Positions 34,236-42,736 of a stretch of DNA of 64,000 nt are shown here, piece by piece (within the stretch, counting starts at the first letter, position 1; each line of letters starts with the position of its first letter). A model generated the notes under the pieces. The model worked only from the letters and a program-made list of their open reading frames with translations, was not told the origin of the DNA and ran no database searches. Source of the stretch: Chitinophaga solisilvae (GTDB taxonomy: Bacteria > Bacteroidota > Bacteroidia > Chitinophagales > Chitinophagaceae). The position numbers and the translations under genes are program-made. The stretch spans positions 186,001 through 250,000 of the forward strand of contig NZ_JAABOK010000004.1 of NCBI RefSeq assembly GCF_009928525.1. Reading direction: 5' to 3'.

Positions 34236-35996
34236 TCAGGTAACCGGGCTGAGATATTTGCTGAGGGCAGTGTCCAGCTGCTTGAAGGAAAACGGTTTTG
34301 TAATGAATTCATTGGCGCCCATTTCCATCAGTTCGTCATAGGTTTCCTTAAATGCATCGCCGGAGATAATGATGATGGGAATATGTTTGTATTCATCGAG
34401 GCCGCGCATGTATTCACAGACTTCACGGCCACCCATTTTTCCGGTATGTATATCTGAGATAACGGCGGCAGGTATTTCCGTTTTCATGATTTCCAGGGCG
34501 CTTTCACCATCCTTGGTGAGGATGGGGGTAACACCGAGTCTTGACAGCTGTGATTTCAATACTTTGAGAGAAAGGGAGTCATCGTCAATAACCACCACCT
34601 TGAGGCCCTGGTAGTTGGCAGAAGGAGCGCTGAGCTGACCGGCAGGCACTTCTGTCTGTGGCGGCAGCTGCAGGGGAATATAGAAAGAAAATTCCGTCGT
34701 GAATTCATGTTCCGTGTTTTCCACTTTTATTTTTCCTCCCAGTAGCTCCACCAGCGCTTTGGTAATGTACAATCCTATGCCGGTGCCTTCAAAGCGGGCA
34801 TGTCTTTCTGCCACAAAGGGCTCAAAGATATTGGCCAGTTTATCTTTACCGATCAGCCCCTGATTCCTGATATAAAAGAATATTTTTTGCTGATGCAGAT
34901 GGGTGCGCAGTTCTATCAATCCGCCAGGGATGCCGAATTTCACCGCATTGGAGAGCAGGTTATTCAGAATTTTGGTGAGCATGAGCTTATCCGTCATGAT
35001 CTGAAATGGTACCCTGTCGTCAACCGTGAGTTTTATTTCCAGCTTCTGGTATCCCGCCAGGTAGCTGACCAGGGAAGTGGCCTGTTTCAGCACCTCGTTG
35101 AGGATGGTGGGTTCCAGGGAGATGGTATCCAGCTTGCCTGCTTCCAGTTTGGAGTGATCCAGTACGTTGTTGACAATATTCCGGGCAGTATCTGCCGCCT
35201 GAAAGAGGTCATCCACCCATTCCGTTTTTTCTGCTGATTTAAAATCAGCCCTTTCTGACAGCATCAGCTGAGCGATCCCGTAAATACCGTTAAGCGGCGT
35301 TCTCAGTTCGTGATAGGTTTCCTGCAGGAAGGTTTCCTTATTCAGGAGTATGTTGTTGAGGGTATTGTTGGAAGAATTCAGTTCCGCAATCAGTTTATCA
35401 ATTCTCCTGATATATCCGAACATAATCATGGCAATGAGGCACAGCATAGCGATGGTGGTACTCCACCGCATAATGTAGGTAGACTGTGGCGCAATGGGCA
35501 TGGGGGTAATGAGCTTGAAATAAAAGTTTACCTGCAGTAATATCAGAAGGGTAACGGTGATACATAGGCAGATGATCCTTGTTTTATTTTTCCGGTAGAT
35601 AAAACAGGATCCGCAGATCAGCAGGATAAATAGAAAAGCGTAAATAATTTCGAATGGCATGGCATCGCCCAGCGTAACAGGCCAGTAGAAGGCGGCTACG
35701 CTGTGAATACTGAACAGCAGGAGATTGGCGGTGGTGTATTTCCTGTTTTTATTGAACCATATCACGCTGAGAAAGGTGAAACCTTCAATCAGCATCGGGA
35801 TGGTAAATCTGGGAGCTTGTGTGATGGTAAGAAAGTAGGCTCCGATAGATAAAACAGTAATGGAAGAGAACAGGGAGAATATATTGATGATAACGACGGA
35901 TTGCCTGTCGCTCGGATTATCTATCCCTTCTGTGCCAGCATAAGTGATCCGGTGGAAGAAACTTACGATCCTTGTCGGAAGTGCCTGTATCTGCAT
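34236..35996 (-). CDS. Hybrid histidine kinase with C-terminal receiver
   Basis: A 586-residue inner membrane sensor. Five to six N-terminal spans (about 35-205) carry the sensing part, followed by a coiled linker, HisKA (ETYHELRTPLNGIYG, phosphorylated His), HATPase (NLLSNAVKFG, FEGTGIGLYITKALV) and a receiver domain (VVVIDDDSLSLKVL; AAVISDIHTGKMGG holds the phospho-Asp). The receiver makes it a candidate partner for the free Hpt protein at 30908. It is transcribed alone, upstream of the sulfatase gene on the same strand. Confidence 0.92.
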   Translation of the reverse strand: MQIQALPTRIVSFFHRITYAGTEGIDNPSDRQSVVIINIFSLFSSITVLSIGAYFLTITQAPRFTIPMLIEGFTFLSVIWFNKNRKYTTANLLLFSIHSVAAFYWPVTLGDAMPFEIIYAFLFILLICGSCFIYRKNKTRIICLCITVTLLILLQVNFYFKLITPMPIAPQSTYIMRWSTTIAMLCLIAMIMFGYIRRIDKLIAELNSSNNTLNNILLNKETFLQETYHELRTPLNGIYGIAQLMLSERADFKSAEKTEWVDDLFQAADTARNIVNNVLDHSKLEAGKLDTISLEPTILNEVLKQATSLVSYLAGYQKLEIKLTVDDRVPFQIMTDKLMLTKILNNLLSNAVKFGIPGGLIELRTHLHQQKIFFYIRNQGLIGKDKLANIFEPFVAERHARFEGTGIGLYITKALVELLGGKIKVENTEHEFTTEFSFYIPLQLPPQTEVPAGQLSAPSANYQGLKVVVIDDDSLSLKVLKSQLSRLGVTPILTKDGESALEIMKTEIPAAVISDIHTGKMGGREVCEYMRGLDEYKHIPIIIISGDAFKETYDELMEMGANEFITKPFSFKQLDTALSKYLSPVT

Positions 35997-36418
35997 TCAG
36001 TTAGTTATTTGTGAGGTTTCGTTAAAAAATCAGGTATCCCGGTATGTTTTAGCAAAGGGAAGATATTGGTTTCATAAAGGTTTTTCTGATCTGTTGGTTC
36101 CTGGCCTGACGAATCCGATTGCATACAGGTTCATATAATTGCTTTGGTTATTCGTTTTACTACTACTTCGTGGATTCAGCGTTCAGCAATCAGGGTTTTC
36201 CTACTGGGAGTTAATTTAAGGAAAATTATTCGTTTTAGCGGAAATTTTTATAAGAGGGGAGGGGGTTCGGAGGTATATCAGCATAATATAACCGATTAAA
36301 AATGTGAGATATGCTTTACGTGTCTGAAGAAAAAAATCCCCTTTTGCGGCAACCCTTTCTCATCCGCCCCCGTATTACCCTCCCGGTGACGTCATCTTTC
36401 ATCTAAAATCCAATTAAC
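35997..36418. other. Intergenic region, no gene seen
   Basis: This 422-base spacer separates the divergent kinase and lipoprotein genes. It is AT-rich in the middle with a G-rich patch near 36255-36275. No convincing reading frame, structured RNA or well-spaced promoter pair was recognised. Confidence 0.5.
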
Positions 36419-37276
36419 ATGCAACGTTATTTCAAGTTCGCTGCTATAGTGGCGGCATTTATAGCTATTGCCGGAACGGAGTCCTGCAGTAAAGATGACA
36501 ACAATGAGCCTCCTGTGAATACTACATTCAATAAAGTACGGCTGGCTGCTTCTGCCAGGTTTGGCGCAGTTATGACCGACAGTGCTGGCCGCACCCTGTA
36601 TTTTTTCTCGCTGGATGCCAATGGCAGTTCCGGCTGCACCGGTGGATGCCTGACAGCATGGCCGGTATTCTATACTGCGCAGCTTACACTCGACAGTTCG
36701 CTGAAAGCCACTGATTTCGGCACTATTAACCGGCCTGACGGTAAGCAGCAAACCACCTACAAGGGGTGGCCGCTCTATTATTATCAGAACGATGCCAAAG
36801 CAGGAGATATCAACGGCGACGGCTCCGGGAATAAATGGTTTGTAGCTAAGCCGGATTACAGTATCATGCTCGCAGATGCCCAGCTGGTGGGGCACGACGG
36901 CGTAGAGTATAACAGTAAATACCAGCCGGGAAAAGAAGTGACACAGTATATCACAGATGATTACGGCAGAACACTGTATGCTTTTGCACCGGATAAATTC
37001 AACAAGAATAATTATACGAAACCTGATTTCTCCAACAATGGTATATGGCCGATACTGGAGTTGAAAACGCTGAAAAATATACCCTCCCTGCTGGACAAAA
37101 CGGCCTTTGCCTCCACGGATGTTTTTGGAAAAACGCAGCTAACCTACAAGGGATGGCCCCTGTATTACTTCGGACAGGACCAGCAGCTGCGGGGCAATAC
37201 CAAGGGCGTGAGTTTTCCGCGGCCGGGTGTGTGGCCGGTGACGAATACCGCCAGCGTACCTGCGCCGCAACCATAA
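36419..37276 (+). CDS. Lipoprotein with Lipoprotein_15 secreted repeats
   Basis: A 285-residue lipoprotein; the N-terminus is hydrophobic and ends GTESCSKDDN, a loose lipobox. The body contains repeats of the COG4315/Lipoprotein_15 kind: TDSAGRTLYFFSLD...CTGGCLTAWPVF and TTYKGWPLYYYQND in the first half, then DDYGRTLYAFAPDKF and LTYKGWPLYYFGQD in the second. The role of the family is unknown; members occur in cell envelopes of many bacteria and some bind metals or electrons. A shared hairpin ends it and the convergent gene. Confidence 0.88.
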   Translation: MQRYFKFAAIVAAFIAIAGTESCSKDDNNEPPVNTTFNKVRLAASARFGAVMTDSAGRTLYFFSLDANGSSGCTGGCLTAWPVFYTAQLTLDSSLKATDFGTINRPDGKQQTTYKGWPLYYYQNDAKAGDINGDGSGNKWFVAKPDYSIMLADAQLVGHDGVEYNSKYQPGKEVTQYITDDYGRTLYAFAPDKFNKNNYTKPDFSNNGIWPILELKTLKNIPSLLDKTAFASTDVFGKTQLTYKGWPLYYFGQDQQLRGNTKGVSFPRPGVWPVTNTASVPAPQP

Positions 37277-37292
37277 CCCTGTGAACAGCAAA

Positions 37293-37328
37293 GCCTGACC
37301 GCCAGGGGCACGCGGCCGGCGGTCAGGC
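37293..37328. terminator. Bidirectional hairpin between convergent genes
   Basis: A perfect 11-bp GC-rich stem (GCCTGACCGCC at 37293-37303 and complement at 37318-37328) with a 14-base loop lies between the two stops. The far arm touches the stop codon of the minus-strand gene. U-tracts on either side are weak. Confidence 0.55.
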
Positions 37329-37939
37329 TATTGCAATATTCCCCGTACCAGGCTACCCCATTGTACTTTGGAAAGTCCCATCACAGCGCCGGCACTGATG
37401 AATAAATTCCTGATTTTGTCCAGCAACCGCTTTACGCCGGTATTGGGTAGTTCGTTTCTTCCATATACGCTGGCCCTGACAGTATTACCGTTTTTCTCCA
37501 CAACGAACGAACTGGTTGCATACTGTCTGAAAAAGTGGGCCACCTGCCTGCCTGCGCCGGTAGGAAGGGGCAGCGGCCGTACGCGCATACCGGTGTAAGC
37601 AGCGTTGCTATCGGCCTGCATAGCTATCTTTTCAATCTGCACCCAGTCGTAACCCTGGCCCGTCTGTGCTCCGGGCCCCGGGATGTTAATACGTATATTA
37701 TCCCCTTCCAGCGCGCTGCGCCGGAGGGCCCTGCCGTTGCTGTCCGTCAGCGTGAAAGCAGCGGTATATTCCCCGCTTATTTCCTGCCAGTTATTAACGT
37801 CCAGCAGCCGCCTGCGGGCATTTTCATACAACTGCTCCGCTTCACGGATGGTATCCGCATTACGTACAAAGGATGTATTGGATTGGGCGCCTGTCTGCTG
37901 CGCAGGAATCAGTCCGCTTGCTGATAATGGAATTACCAT
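37328..37939 (-). CDS. Exported protein of unknown function
   Basis: A 203-residue protein using the Met at 37939; the frame is open to 37987, which would add 16 Cys/His/Arg-rich residues. A short hydrophobic start is followed by QSNTSFVRNADTIREAEQLYENARRRLLDV, then a soluble beta-rich domain (GEYTAAFTLTDSNGR, RINIPGPG, YDWVQIEKI, GRQVAHFFRQY, FVVEKNGNTVRASVYGRNE). I do not recognise a named family. It diverges from the ArsR gene and shares the operator region 38000-38039. Confidence 0.65.
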   Translation of the reverse strand: MVIPLSASGLIPAQQTGAQSNTSFVRNADTIREAEQLYENARRRLLDVNNWQEISGEYTAAFTLTDSNGRALRRSALEGDNIRINIPGPGAQTGQGYDWVQIEKIAMQADSNAAYTGMRVRPLPLPTGAGRQVAHFFRQYATSSFVVEKNGNTVRASVYGRNELPNTGVKRLLDKIRNLFISAGAVMGLSKVQWGSLVRGILQ

Positions 37940-37992
37940 AAAACAATGCTTTCTGCAGAAATTCCAACAACTGTGCCGCCGCCTCACAAAAA

Positions 37993-38024
37993 TTTGGATG
38001 TAACCATTCGGTTACATATATTTG
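37993..38024 (+). promoter_or_regulatory. Promoter of the ArsR-SRPBCC-TlpA cluster
   Basis: TTTG (37993-37996), 20 bases, TATATTTG (38017-38024): a perfect Bacteroidota promoter. The -7 box lies between the two operator palindromes, so binding of a repressor would block it. The start codon of the regulator follows at 38056. Confidence 0.7.
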
Positions 38025-38039
38025 TAACCGAATGGTTAC
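38000..38039. promoter_or_regulatory. Double palindromic ArsR operator
   Basis: GTAACCATTCGGTTAC (38000-38015) and its exact complement GTAACCGAATGGTTAC (38024-38039) are separated by 8 bases. Each arm is also a palindrome of its own (GTAACC-N4-GGTTAC). The layout offers two dimer sites flanking the -7 box, as expected for autorepression by the adjacent ArsR-family gene. Confidence 0.75.
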
Positions 38040-38055
38040 GTAAAATAAATTCAAC

Positions 38056-38391
38056 ATGAGACGAGATGTATTTCAGGCGATAGCAGATCCTACCAGGCGG
38101 GAAATCATACACCTGCTGTCCGCCAGCTCCATGAGCCTGAATCATGTGGCAGAACATTTTGAGGTAAGCAGGCCGGCCATATCCAAACATGTAAAAATCC
38201 TGATGGAATGCGGCCTGGTAGTAATTACCCGGCAGGGGCGGGAACGTCATTGTGCTGCCAATCTGCATAAACTTAAACAGGTGGCGGACTGGGTAGAGAG
38301 CTATCGTACATTCTGGAACAATAAACTGGATGCGCTGGAGAATTTTCTCGAAACAGAAAAGCAGCAGACCAGGCGCCGGAAAAAAGATTGA
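38056..38391 (+). CDS. ArsR-family winged-helix regulator
   Basis: A 111-residue protein of the ArsR type that pairs with SRPBCC genes. FQAIADPTRREIIHLLS starts the winged-helix domain, SLNHVAEHFEVSRPAISKHVKIL is the recognition helix region, and GLVVITRQGRERHC the wing. No metal-binding Cys cluster is present, so it probably senses an organic ligand or acts constitutively as a repressor. It sits behind a strong promoter bracketed by a double palindrome. Confidence 0.92.
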   Translation: MRRDVFQAIADPTRREIIHLLSASSMSLNHVAEHFEVSRPAISKHVKILMECGLVVITRQGRERHCAANLHKLKQVADWVESYRTFWNNKLDALENFLETEKQQTRRRKKD

Positions 38392-38420
38392 ATCTGTTCC
38401 ATCTTCAACATCTGCACTCC

Positions 38421-38517
38421 GATCTCCGCTCAGGTCTTTACTCAGATCTCTGCTCAGGTCTTCACGCTGATCTCTGCTCAGGTCTTCACGCTGATCTCCG
38501 CTTCAATCTCCGCGCTC
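38421..38517. repeat. 24-base tandem repeats
   Basis: Three contiguous 24-base units (38421-38444, 38445-38468, 38469-38492) built on GATCTCTGCTCAGGTCTTCA, the second and third identical, followed by a degraded fourth. They run straight into the heptameric repeat at 38517. No spacers, so not CRISPR. Confidence 0.8.
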
Positions 38518-38554
38518 ATTCGTAATTCGCAATTCGTAATTCGTAATTCACAAT
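38517..38554. repeat. Heptameric TCGTAAT repeat, second site
   Basis: Five TCGTAAT-type units (38520-38554). Bases 38517-38548 are identical to 24927-24958. The element lies between the ArsR gene and the SRPBCC gene, which are normally adjacent in this type of cluster. Confidence 0.85.
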
Positions 38555-38589
38555 TCCCCAACTAAACTTCATTTCAAAATCATCGTATC

Positions 38590-39042
38590 ATGAAAAACGA
38601 AGCACCACAGCCACTGATTGTAGAGCGTACCTTCCGGGCCCCGGTAAAGCAGGTATGGGAAGCGCTTACAGACGCTGAAAAAATGAAAAAATGGTATTTT
38701 GATGTACCTGATTTTAAGCCGGAAACCGGTAACACCTTTACTTTTACGGGAGAAGACAAAGGGATCACCTATCTGCATCTTTGCCGTGTTACGGAAGTGA
38801 TACCGGAGAAAAAGCTATCGTATACGTGGAAGTATGACGGATACGAAGGCGAGTCATTGCTGACATTCGAGTTGTTCCCTGAAGGGGATCATACCCGGCT
38901 CCGGCTCACACATGCCGGCCTGCATACGTTCCCGCAGCACAATCCTTCCTTTGCCAGAAACAGCTTCCAGGGTGGGTGGGACTTTATCATCAACACATCG
39001 CTTAAAAATTACCTGGAAGGAGGGGATGACGCCGGCCGCTGA
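38590..39042 (+). CDS. SRPBCC (AHSA1-like) domain protein
   Basis: A 150-residue START-fold protein: IVERTFRAPVKQVWEALTDAEKMKKWYFD at the start and NSFQGGWDFIINTSLKNYL near the end are standard for the AHSA1/Aha1-C-like group. ArsR-SRPBCC gene pairs are common, and the product likely binds a small hydrophobic ligand. Here the pair is separated by about 200 bases of repeats but probably still shares the promoter at 37993. Confidence 0.92.
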   Translation: MKNEAPQPLIVERTFRAPVKQVWEALTDAEKMKKWYFDVPDFKPETGNTFTFTGEDKGITYLHLCRVTEVIPEKKLSYTWKYDGYEGESLLTFELFPEGDHTRLRLTHAGLHTFPQHNPSFARNSFQGGWDFIINTSLKNYLEGGDDAGR

Positions 39043-39062
39043 TATGTTACTATATTGCGGAC

Positions 39063-39644
39063 ATGAAGAAACCGTTTTTTTCTTTTTCCAATATTGCCTG
39101 GACATTGCTGCTGGGAGCATTGCTGACCGTAGCCGTTGTACCGGCAGCCAAGGTCTGGGCCTTACAGCAACTGATGAAGATAGGGCTGTTTCAGCCGGAC
39201 ATACCGGCTGAAACAGCGGCTATGAGCGCCGCTCCTGACATGGTTTTCCGCAATGCCGCCGGAGCACCGGTATCTACCCTTGCCCTGAAAGGTAAAGTGA
39301 TACTGATTAATTTCTGGGCTTCCTGGTGTCCTCCCTGCAGGGCAGAAATGCCTTCTCTCCATACCTTGTACGGACAATGGAAAAATAACCCCGATATTGT
39401 TTTCCTGACCGTCAACGCTGATGGCGACATAGCTGCAGCGGAAAAATTCATGCAGGATAACGGATATGCGTTACCAGTAGTCATTCCTGCCGGAAGTATT
39501 CCTTCCAACGTATATACGGGCACGTTACCTACCACGCTGATTATTGATAAGGCAGGCCGTCTGGTACTCCGTAAAACAGGTGTGGCCAGCTTCGGCAGCG
39601 AGCGGTTGCAGCACTTCCTGCAGCAACAGGTAAGCGGAAATTAA
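39063..39644 (+). CDS. TlpA-like thioredoxin family protein
   Basis: A 193-residue protein with one N-terminal membrane anchor (about 8-27) and a periplasmic thioredoxin fold. INFWASWCPPCRAEMPSLH contains the CxxC (CPPC) site and GTLPTTLIIDKAGRLVL the cis-Pro. It reduces disulfides of exported proteins (TlpA/ResA group). It follows the SRPBCC gene by 20 bases. Confidence 0.9.
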   Translation: MKKPFFSFSNIAWTLLLGALLTVAVVPAAKVWALQQLMKIGLFQPDIPAETAAMSAAPDMVFRNAAGAPVSTLALKGKVILINFWASWCPPCRAEMPSLHTLYGQWKNNPDIVFLTVNADGDIAAAEKFMQDNGYALPVVIPAGSIPSNVYTGTLPTTLIIDKAGRLVLRKTGVASFGSERLQHFLQQQVSGN

Positions 39645-39722
39645 TTGCCTGAAAAAGTGTATCATTGATACCTGATAGCTGACCGTGAAAATTGTACAGG
39701 TTTTACCTTAACATCCTCTGTA

Positions 39723-40910
39723 ATGCTTAAAGAAAAAATCAGGCAGCTGGCAGGTGACCAGCTGACAGAAGCGGTGGCCAACCGCCGCCATTTACATGCC
39801 AACCCGGAATTATCCTATAAGGAATATAATACGGCCGCTTTCATTGCCGGCAAACTGCAGGCACTCGGCATCCCGTACGAATCGATGGCCGGCACCGGCC
39901 TGGTTGCCCTGCTCCGCGGAAATAAACCTGGTCCGGATAAAGTGGTGGCCCTCCGTGCCGATATAGACGCGCTCCCCATTTATGAACTGAACAATGTGCC
40001 CTATAAATCGCAGAACGACGGTGTCATGCATGCCTGCGGACACGATGTGCATACTTCGTCCCTGCTCGCTACCGCAGCGATTCTCTCCCGCATGAAAGAT
40101 GATTTTTCCGGAACCGTTAAATTCATTTTTCAGCCGGCAGAAGAACTGATTCCCGGTGGCGCCAGCATAATGATAAAGGAAGGGGTGCTGGAAAATCCGC
40201 GCCCGCACCACGTTCTGGGGCAGCATACCATGCCGGAGCTGCCTGCCGGTAAGGTAGGTTTCCGTGGTGGCCGCTATATGGCCAGCAATGACGAAATTTT
40301 TATCACTGTAAAAGGCAAAGGCGGCCATGGCGCTATGCCCCAGCTGGGCATCGATCCGGTGGTCATCGCCTGTCATATCGTGATTGCACTGCAGCAGATC
40401 GTCAGCCGCCGCGCCAATCCGCTGCTGCCCTCTGTACTTTCCTTCGGGCGCATGCATGCTAACGGCGCTACCAATGTGATCCCCGATGAAGTACGCCTGG
40501 AAGGTACCTTCCGCTCCCTCGATGAAAAATGGCGGCGTGAAGCCCATGAGAAAATAAAACGTATGGCTGTTTCCGTTGCAGAAGGCATGGAGGCTGCCTG
40601 CGATATAGAAATTCACCAGGGATACCCGGTACTCATCAACCACGATCAGCTCACTGCCGATACCCGCGCACACGCGATCGATTTCCTGGGAGCAGAAAAT
40701 GTAGCGGATCTCGATATCTGGATGGCTGCAGAAGATTTTGCCTATTACTCACAGGCTGCCGACGCCTGCTTCTACAGGCTGGGCGTGCGTAATGAAGCCC
40801 GCGGCATCACCTCCGGATTGCACACCGCCACTTTCGATGCAGATGAAAATGCACTCGAAACCGGCGGTGGCCTTATGGCTTACCTCGCGCTGAAAACGCT
40901 GGGCAACTGA
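39723..40910 (+). CDS. M20 family amidohydrolase (N-acyl-amino acid/hippurate type)
   Basis: A 395-residue cytosolic metalloenzyme of the M20D group. LRADIDALPI and HACGHDVHTSSLL provide metal ligands, FIFQPAEELIPGG the catalytic Glu pair, GKGGHGAMPQLGIDPV the dimerisation-domain signature and WMAAEDFAYYSQ a late ligand. It removes acyl groups from amino acids or peptide conjugates. The next gene is convergent with a three-base gap. Confidence 0.9.
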   Translation: MLKEKIRQLAGDQLTEAVANRRHLHANPELSYKEYNTAAFIAGKLQALGIPYESMAGTGLVALLRGNKPGPDKVVALRADIDALPIYELNNVPYKSQNDGVMHACGHDVHTSSLLATAAILSRMKDDFSGTVKFIFQPAEELIPGGASIMIKEGVLENPRPHHVLGQHTMPELPAGKVGFRGGRYMASNDEIFITVKGKGGHGAMPQLGIDPVVIACHIVIALQQIVSRRANPLLPSVLSFGRMHANGATNVIPDEVRLEGTFRSLDEKWRREAHEKIKRMAVSVAEGMEAACDIEIHQGYPVLINHDQLTADTRAHAIDFLGAENVADLDIWMAAEDFAYYSQAADACFYRLGVRNEARGITSGLHTATFDADENALETGGGLMAYLALKTLGN

Positions 40911-40913
40911 TGC

Positions 40914-42506
40914 CTACAGCTCCAGCGTAGCGGTAACACCTACTTCCGCAGTAAAGGTGGTATCATGCGAAATCACGATCAGCGTGCCTTTGTAGGCGCT
41001 GAATATCTGCGACAGCATTTTAATGTTGGAAAGATCCAGGTTGTTGGTCGGCTCATCCAGTATAATCATATCCGGCGATTGACAGGCCAGTGTCATTGTA
41101 CACAGCGATAGCCGCAGCATCTCCCCGCCGCTTAATACCGAACAGGGTTTATCCCAGCTGTCTTTTTCAAACAGAAACCTGGCCAGCGCCGTTTTTACCT
41201 GATGTGGTTCCAGGCCGGTTTCATTAAAGGCTTCGGCCTGCTCCAGCACAGTCCGGTTACGGTCTATCAGCGTATAATCCTGATCTAGCAGCAGCGTTCT
41301 GCAGTTGGCGCGGTATAGTTCACCGGTCTGCGGCATAAGTTTTCCCAGCATGAGCTGTATCAGGGTAGATTTGCCGCTGCCGTTGCTCCCTGCGATGGCA
41401 AGGCGGTCGCCGCTGCTGATAAGCACCTGCAGCGGTTCTTTCCACATGGGTGTTCCGCCGGGCCAGGCGAAGTTAATGCCTTCCGCTTTGATAAGGGTTT
41501 TTCCGTGATGCCCCGGCGGCGTTTCAAAATGTCCTTTCATGATACGGCTGATATGCTCTGCAGCAGTCGCCTTTTCCAGTTCATCCTGCAGTCCGGCAAC
41601 CTTATCGGTATGCACTTCCTGGAGGCGGGCGGTGGTGCGTTCAGCCAGGTTGCGGCGACCGTTGAGTAATATCTTAGGGATATTGCCTTCTTTGCGTTGC
41701 CGCTCTCCGCGGGCATTTTCACGTTGCTGCCGTTCCATGGACTCGCGTTGCTGCTGCCGGGCTTCCTTCACCGTTTTCTCTGCATGTGCAATCTTCCGCT
41801 GCAAGGCGGCCTGTTCCTCTGTTTTCTGGCTTTCGTAGAAATCATAATTACCGCCATAGGCTTTCATCCCGGTGGGAAACAGTTCCCAGATAGGATTGCA
41901 GATCTGCAGCAGCTGCCGGTCGTGGCTTACGGTAAGGAGTGTGCAGGAAGTCTGCTGCATCCATTCGTATAGCTGTGCCCGTGCTGCTTTATCCAGGTGG
42001 TTGGTAGGTTCATCCAGCAGTACCGCCCCGGGGCGGTACAGTTCTGTGCCTGCCAGCAGCAGCCTGGTTTTTTCACCTCCGCTCAGCTGTGTAAACGGCG
42101 CCTGCAGTGATATGTGCGAAAGGCCCCACTTGTGCAGCGCTTCTTCGCAGCGGGCGGCTATATCCCAGTTGTCGCCCAGCGCATCGAAATGATGTTCCTG
42201 CGTATCGCCCTGCAATATGGCTTCCAGCGCCTGCAGCTGCGTATCGGCACCAAGCGCCTGCGCTACGGTGAGGTGGTTCAGCTGGCCGAAATGCTGCGGC
42301 ACATAATATAACGGAGCATTGGCCGTGACAATACCGCTGCGCGGCGTCAGCCTGCCGGCCAGTATCTGCAGGAGCGTGGATTTCCCGGTACCGTTATTGC
42401 CGGTAATGGCGGCCTTCTCGGATCGGTTGAGCGAAAAATTAATATCGGTGAATAATTCCCTGCCGGAAGGAAGCTGATAACTGATGTTTTGTGCGTTGAG
42501 TAGCAT
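40914..42506 (-). CDS. ABC-F family ATP-binding protein
   Basis: A 530-residue soluble protein with two ATP-binding domains: Walker A GNNGTGKST and GSNGSGKST, signatures LSGGEKTRL and LSGGEMLRL, and Walker B VLLDEPTNHLD and IILDEPTNNLD. The Gln/Arg/Glu-rich linker between them (about 230-300) matches the ABC-F interdomain arm. These proteins act on the ribosome, and some give antibiotic resistance. The subtype cannot be told by eye. Confidence 0.9.
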   Translation of the reverse strand: MLLNAQNISYQLPSGRELFTDINFSLNRSEKAAITGNNGTGKSTLLQILAGRLTPRSGIVTANAPLYYVPQHFGQLNHLTVAQALGADTQLQALEAILQGDTQEHHFDALGDNWDIAARCEEALHKWGLSHISLQAPFTQLSGGEKTRLLLAGTELYRPGAVLLDEPTNHLDKAARAQLYEWMQQTSCTLLTVSHDRQLLQICNPIWELFPTGMKAYGGNYDFYESQKTEEQAALQRKIAHAEKTVKEARQQQRESMERQQRENARGERQRKEGNIPKILLNGRRNLAERTTARLQEVHTDKVAGLQDELEKATAAEHISRIMKGHFETPPGHHGKTLIKAEGINFAWPGGTPMWKEPLQVLISSGDRLAIAGSNGSGKSTLIQLMLGKLMPQTGELYRANCRTLLLDQDYTLIDRNRTVLEQAEAFNETGLEPHQVKTALARFLFEKDSWDKPCSVLSGGEMLRLSLCTMTLACQSPDMIILDEPTNNLDLSNIKMLSQIFSAYKGTLIVISHDTTFTAEVGVTATLEL

Positions 42507-42736
42507 AGTAAGCTGTTACAGATGAAGTAATGTTCAACGGATGTTGAAATGAGCGGGACATGATTACAGCTTTAATTTTCATTGGAATAAAATTTTAAAA
42601 CACCGGGTGACCGGTTGGCAGATTAATAAATAAAATTGTTTGAAACAGCTTGCTGTTATAGGGTTCCGGGTGGAACAGCAGAAATATCAGATGTGAGGAT
42701 ATCTATTACATAATAGGGCAAAGGTAAGAAAAAAAA

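Noticed and set aside
38421..38554. CRISPR-like array.
   Set aside because: Units are directly adjacent with no spacers of constant length, and no cas genes are present.
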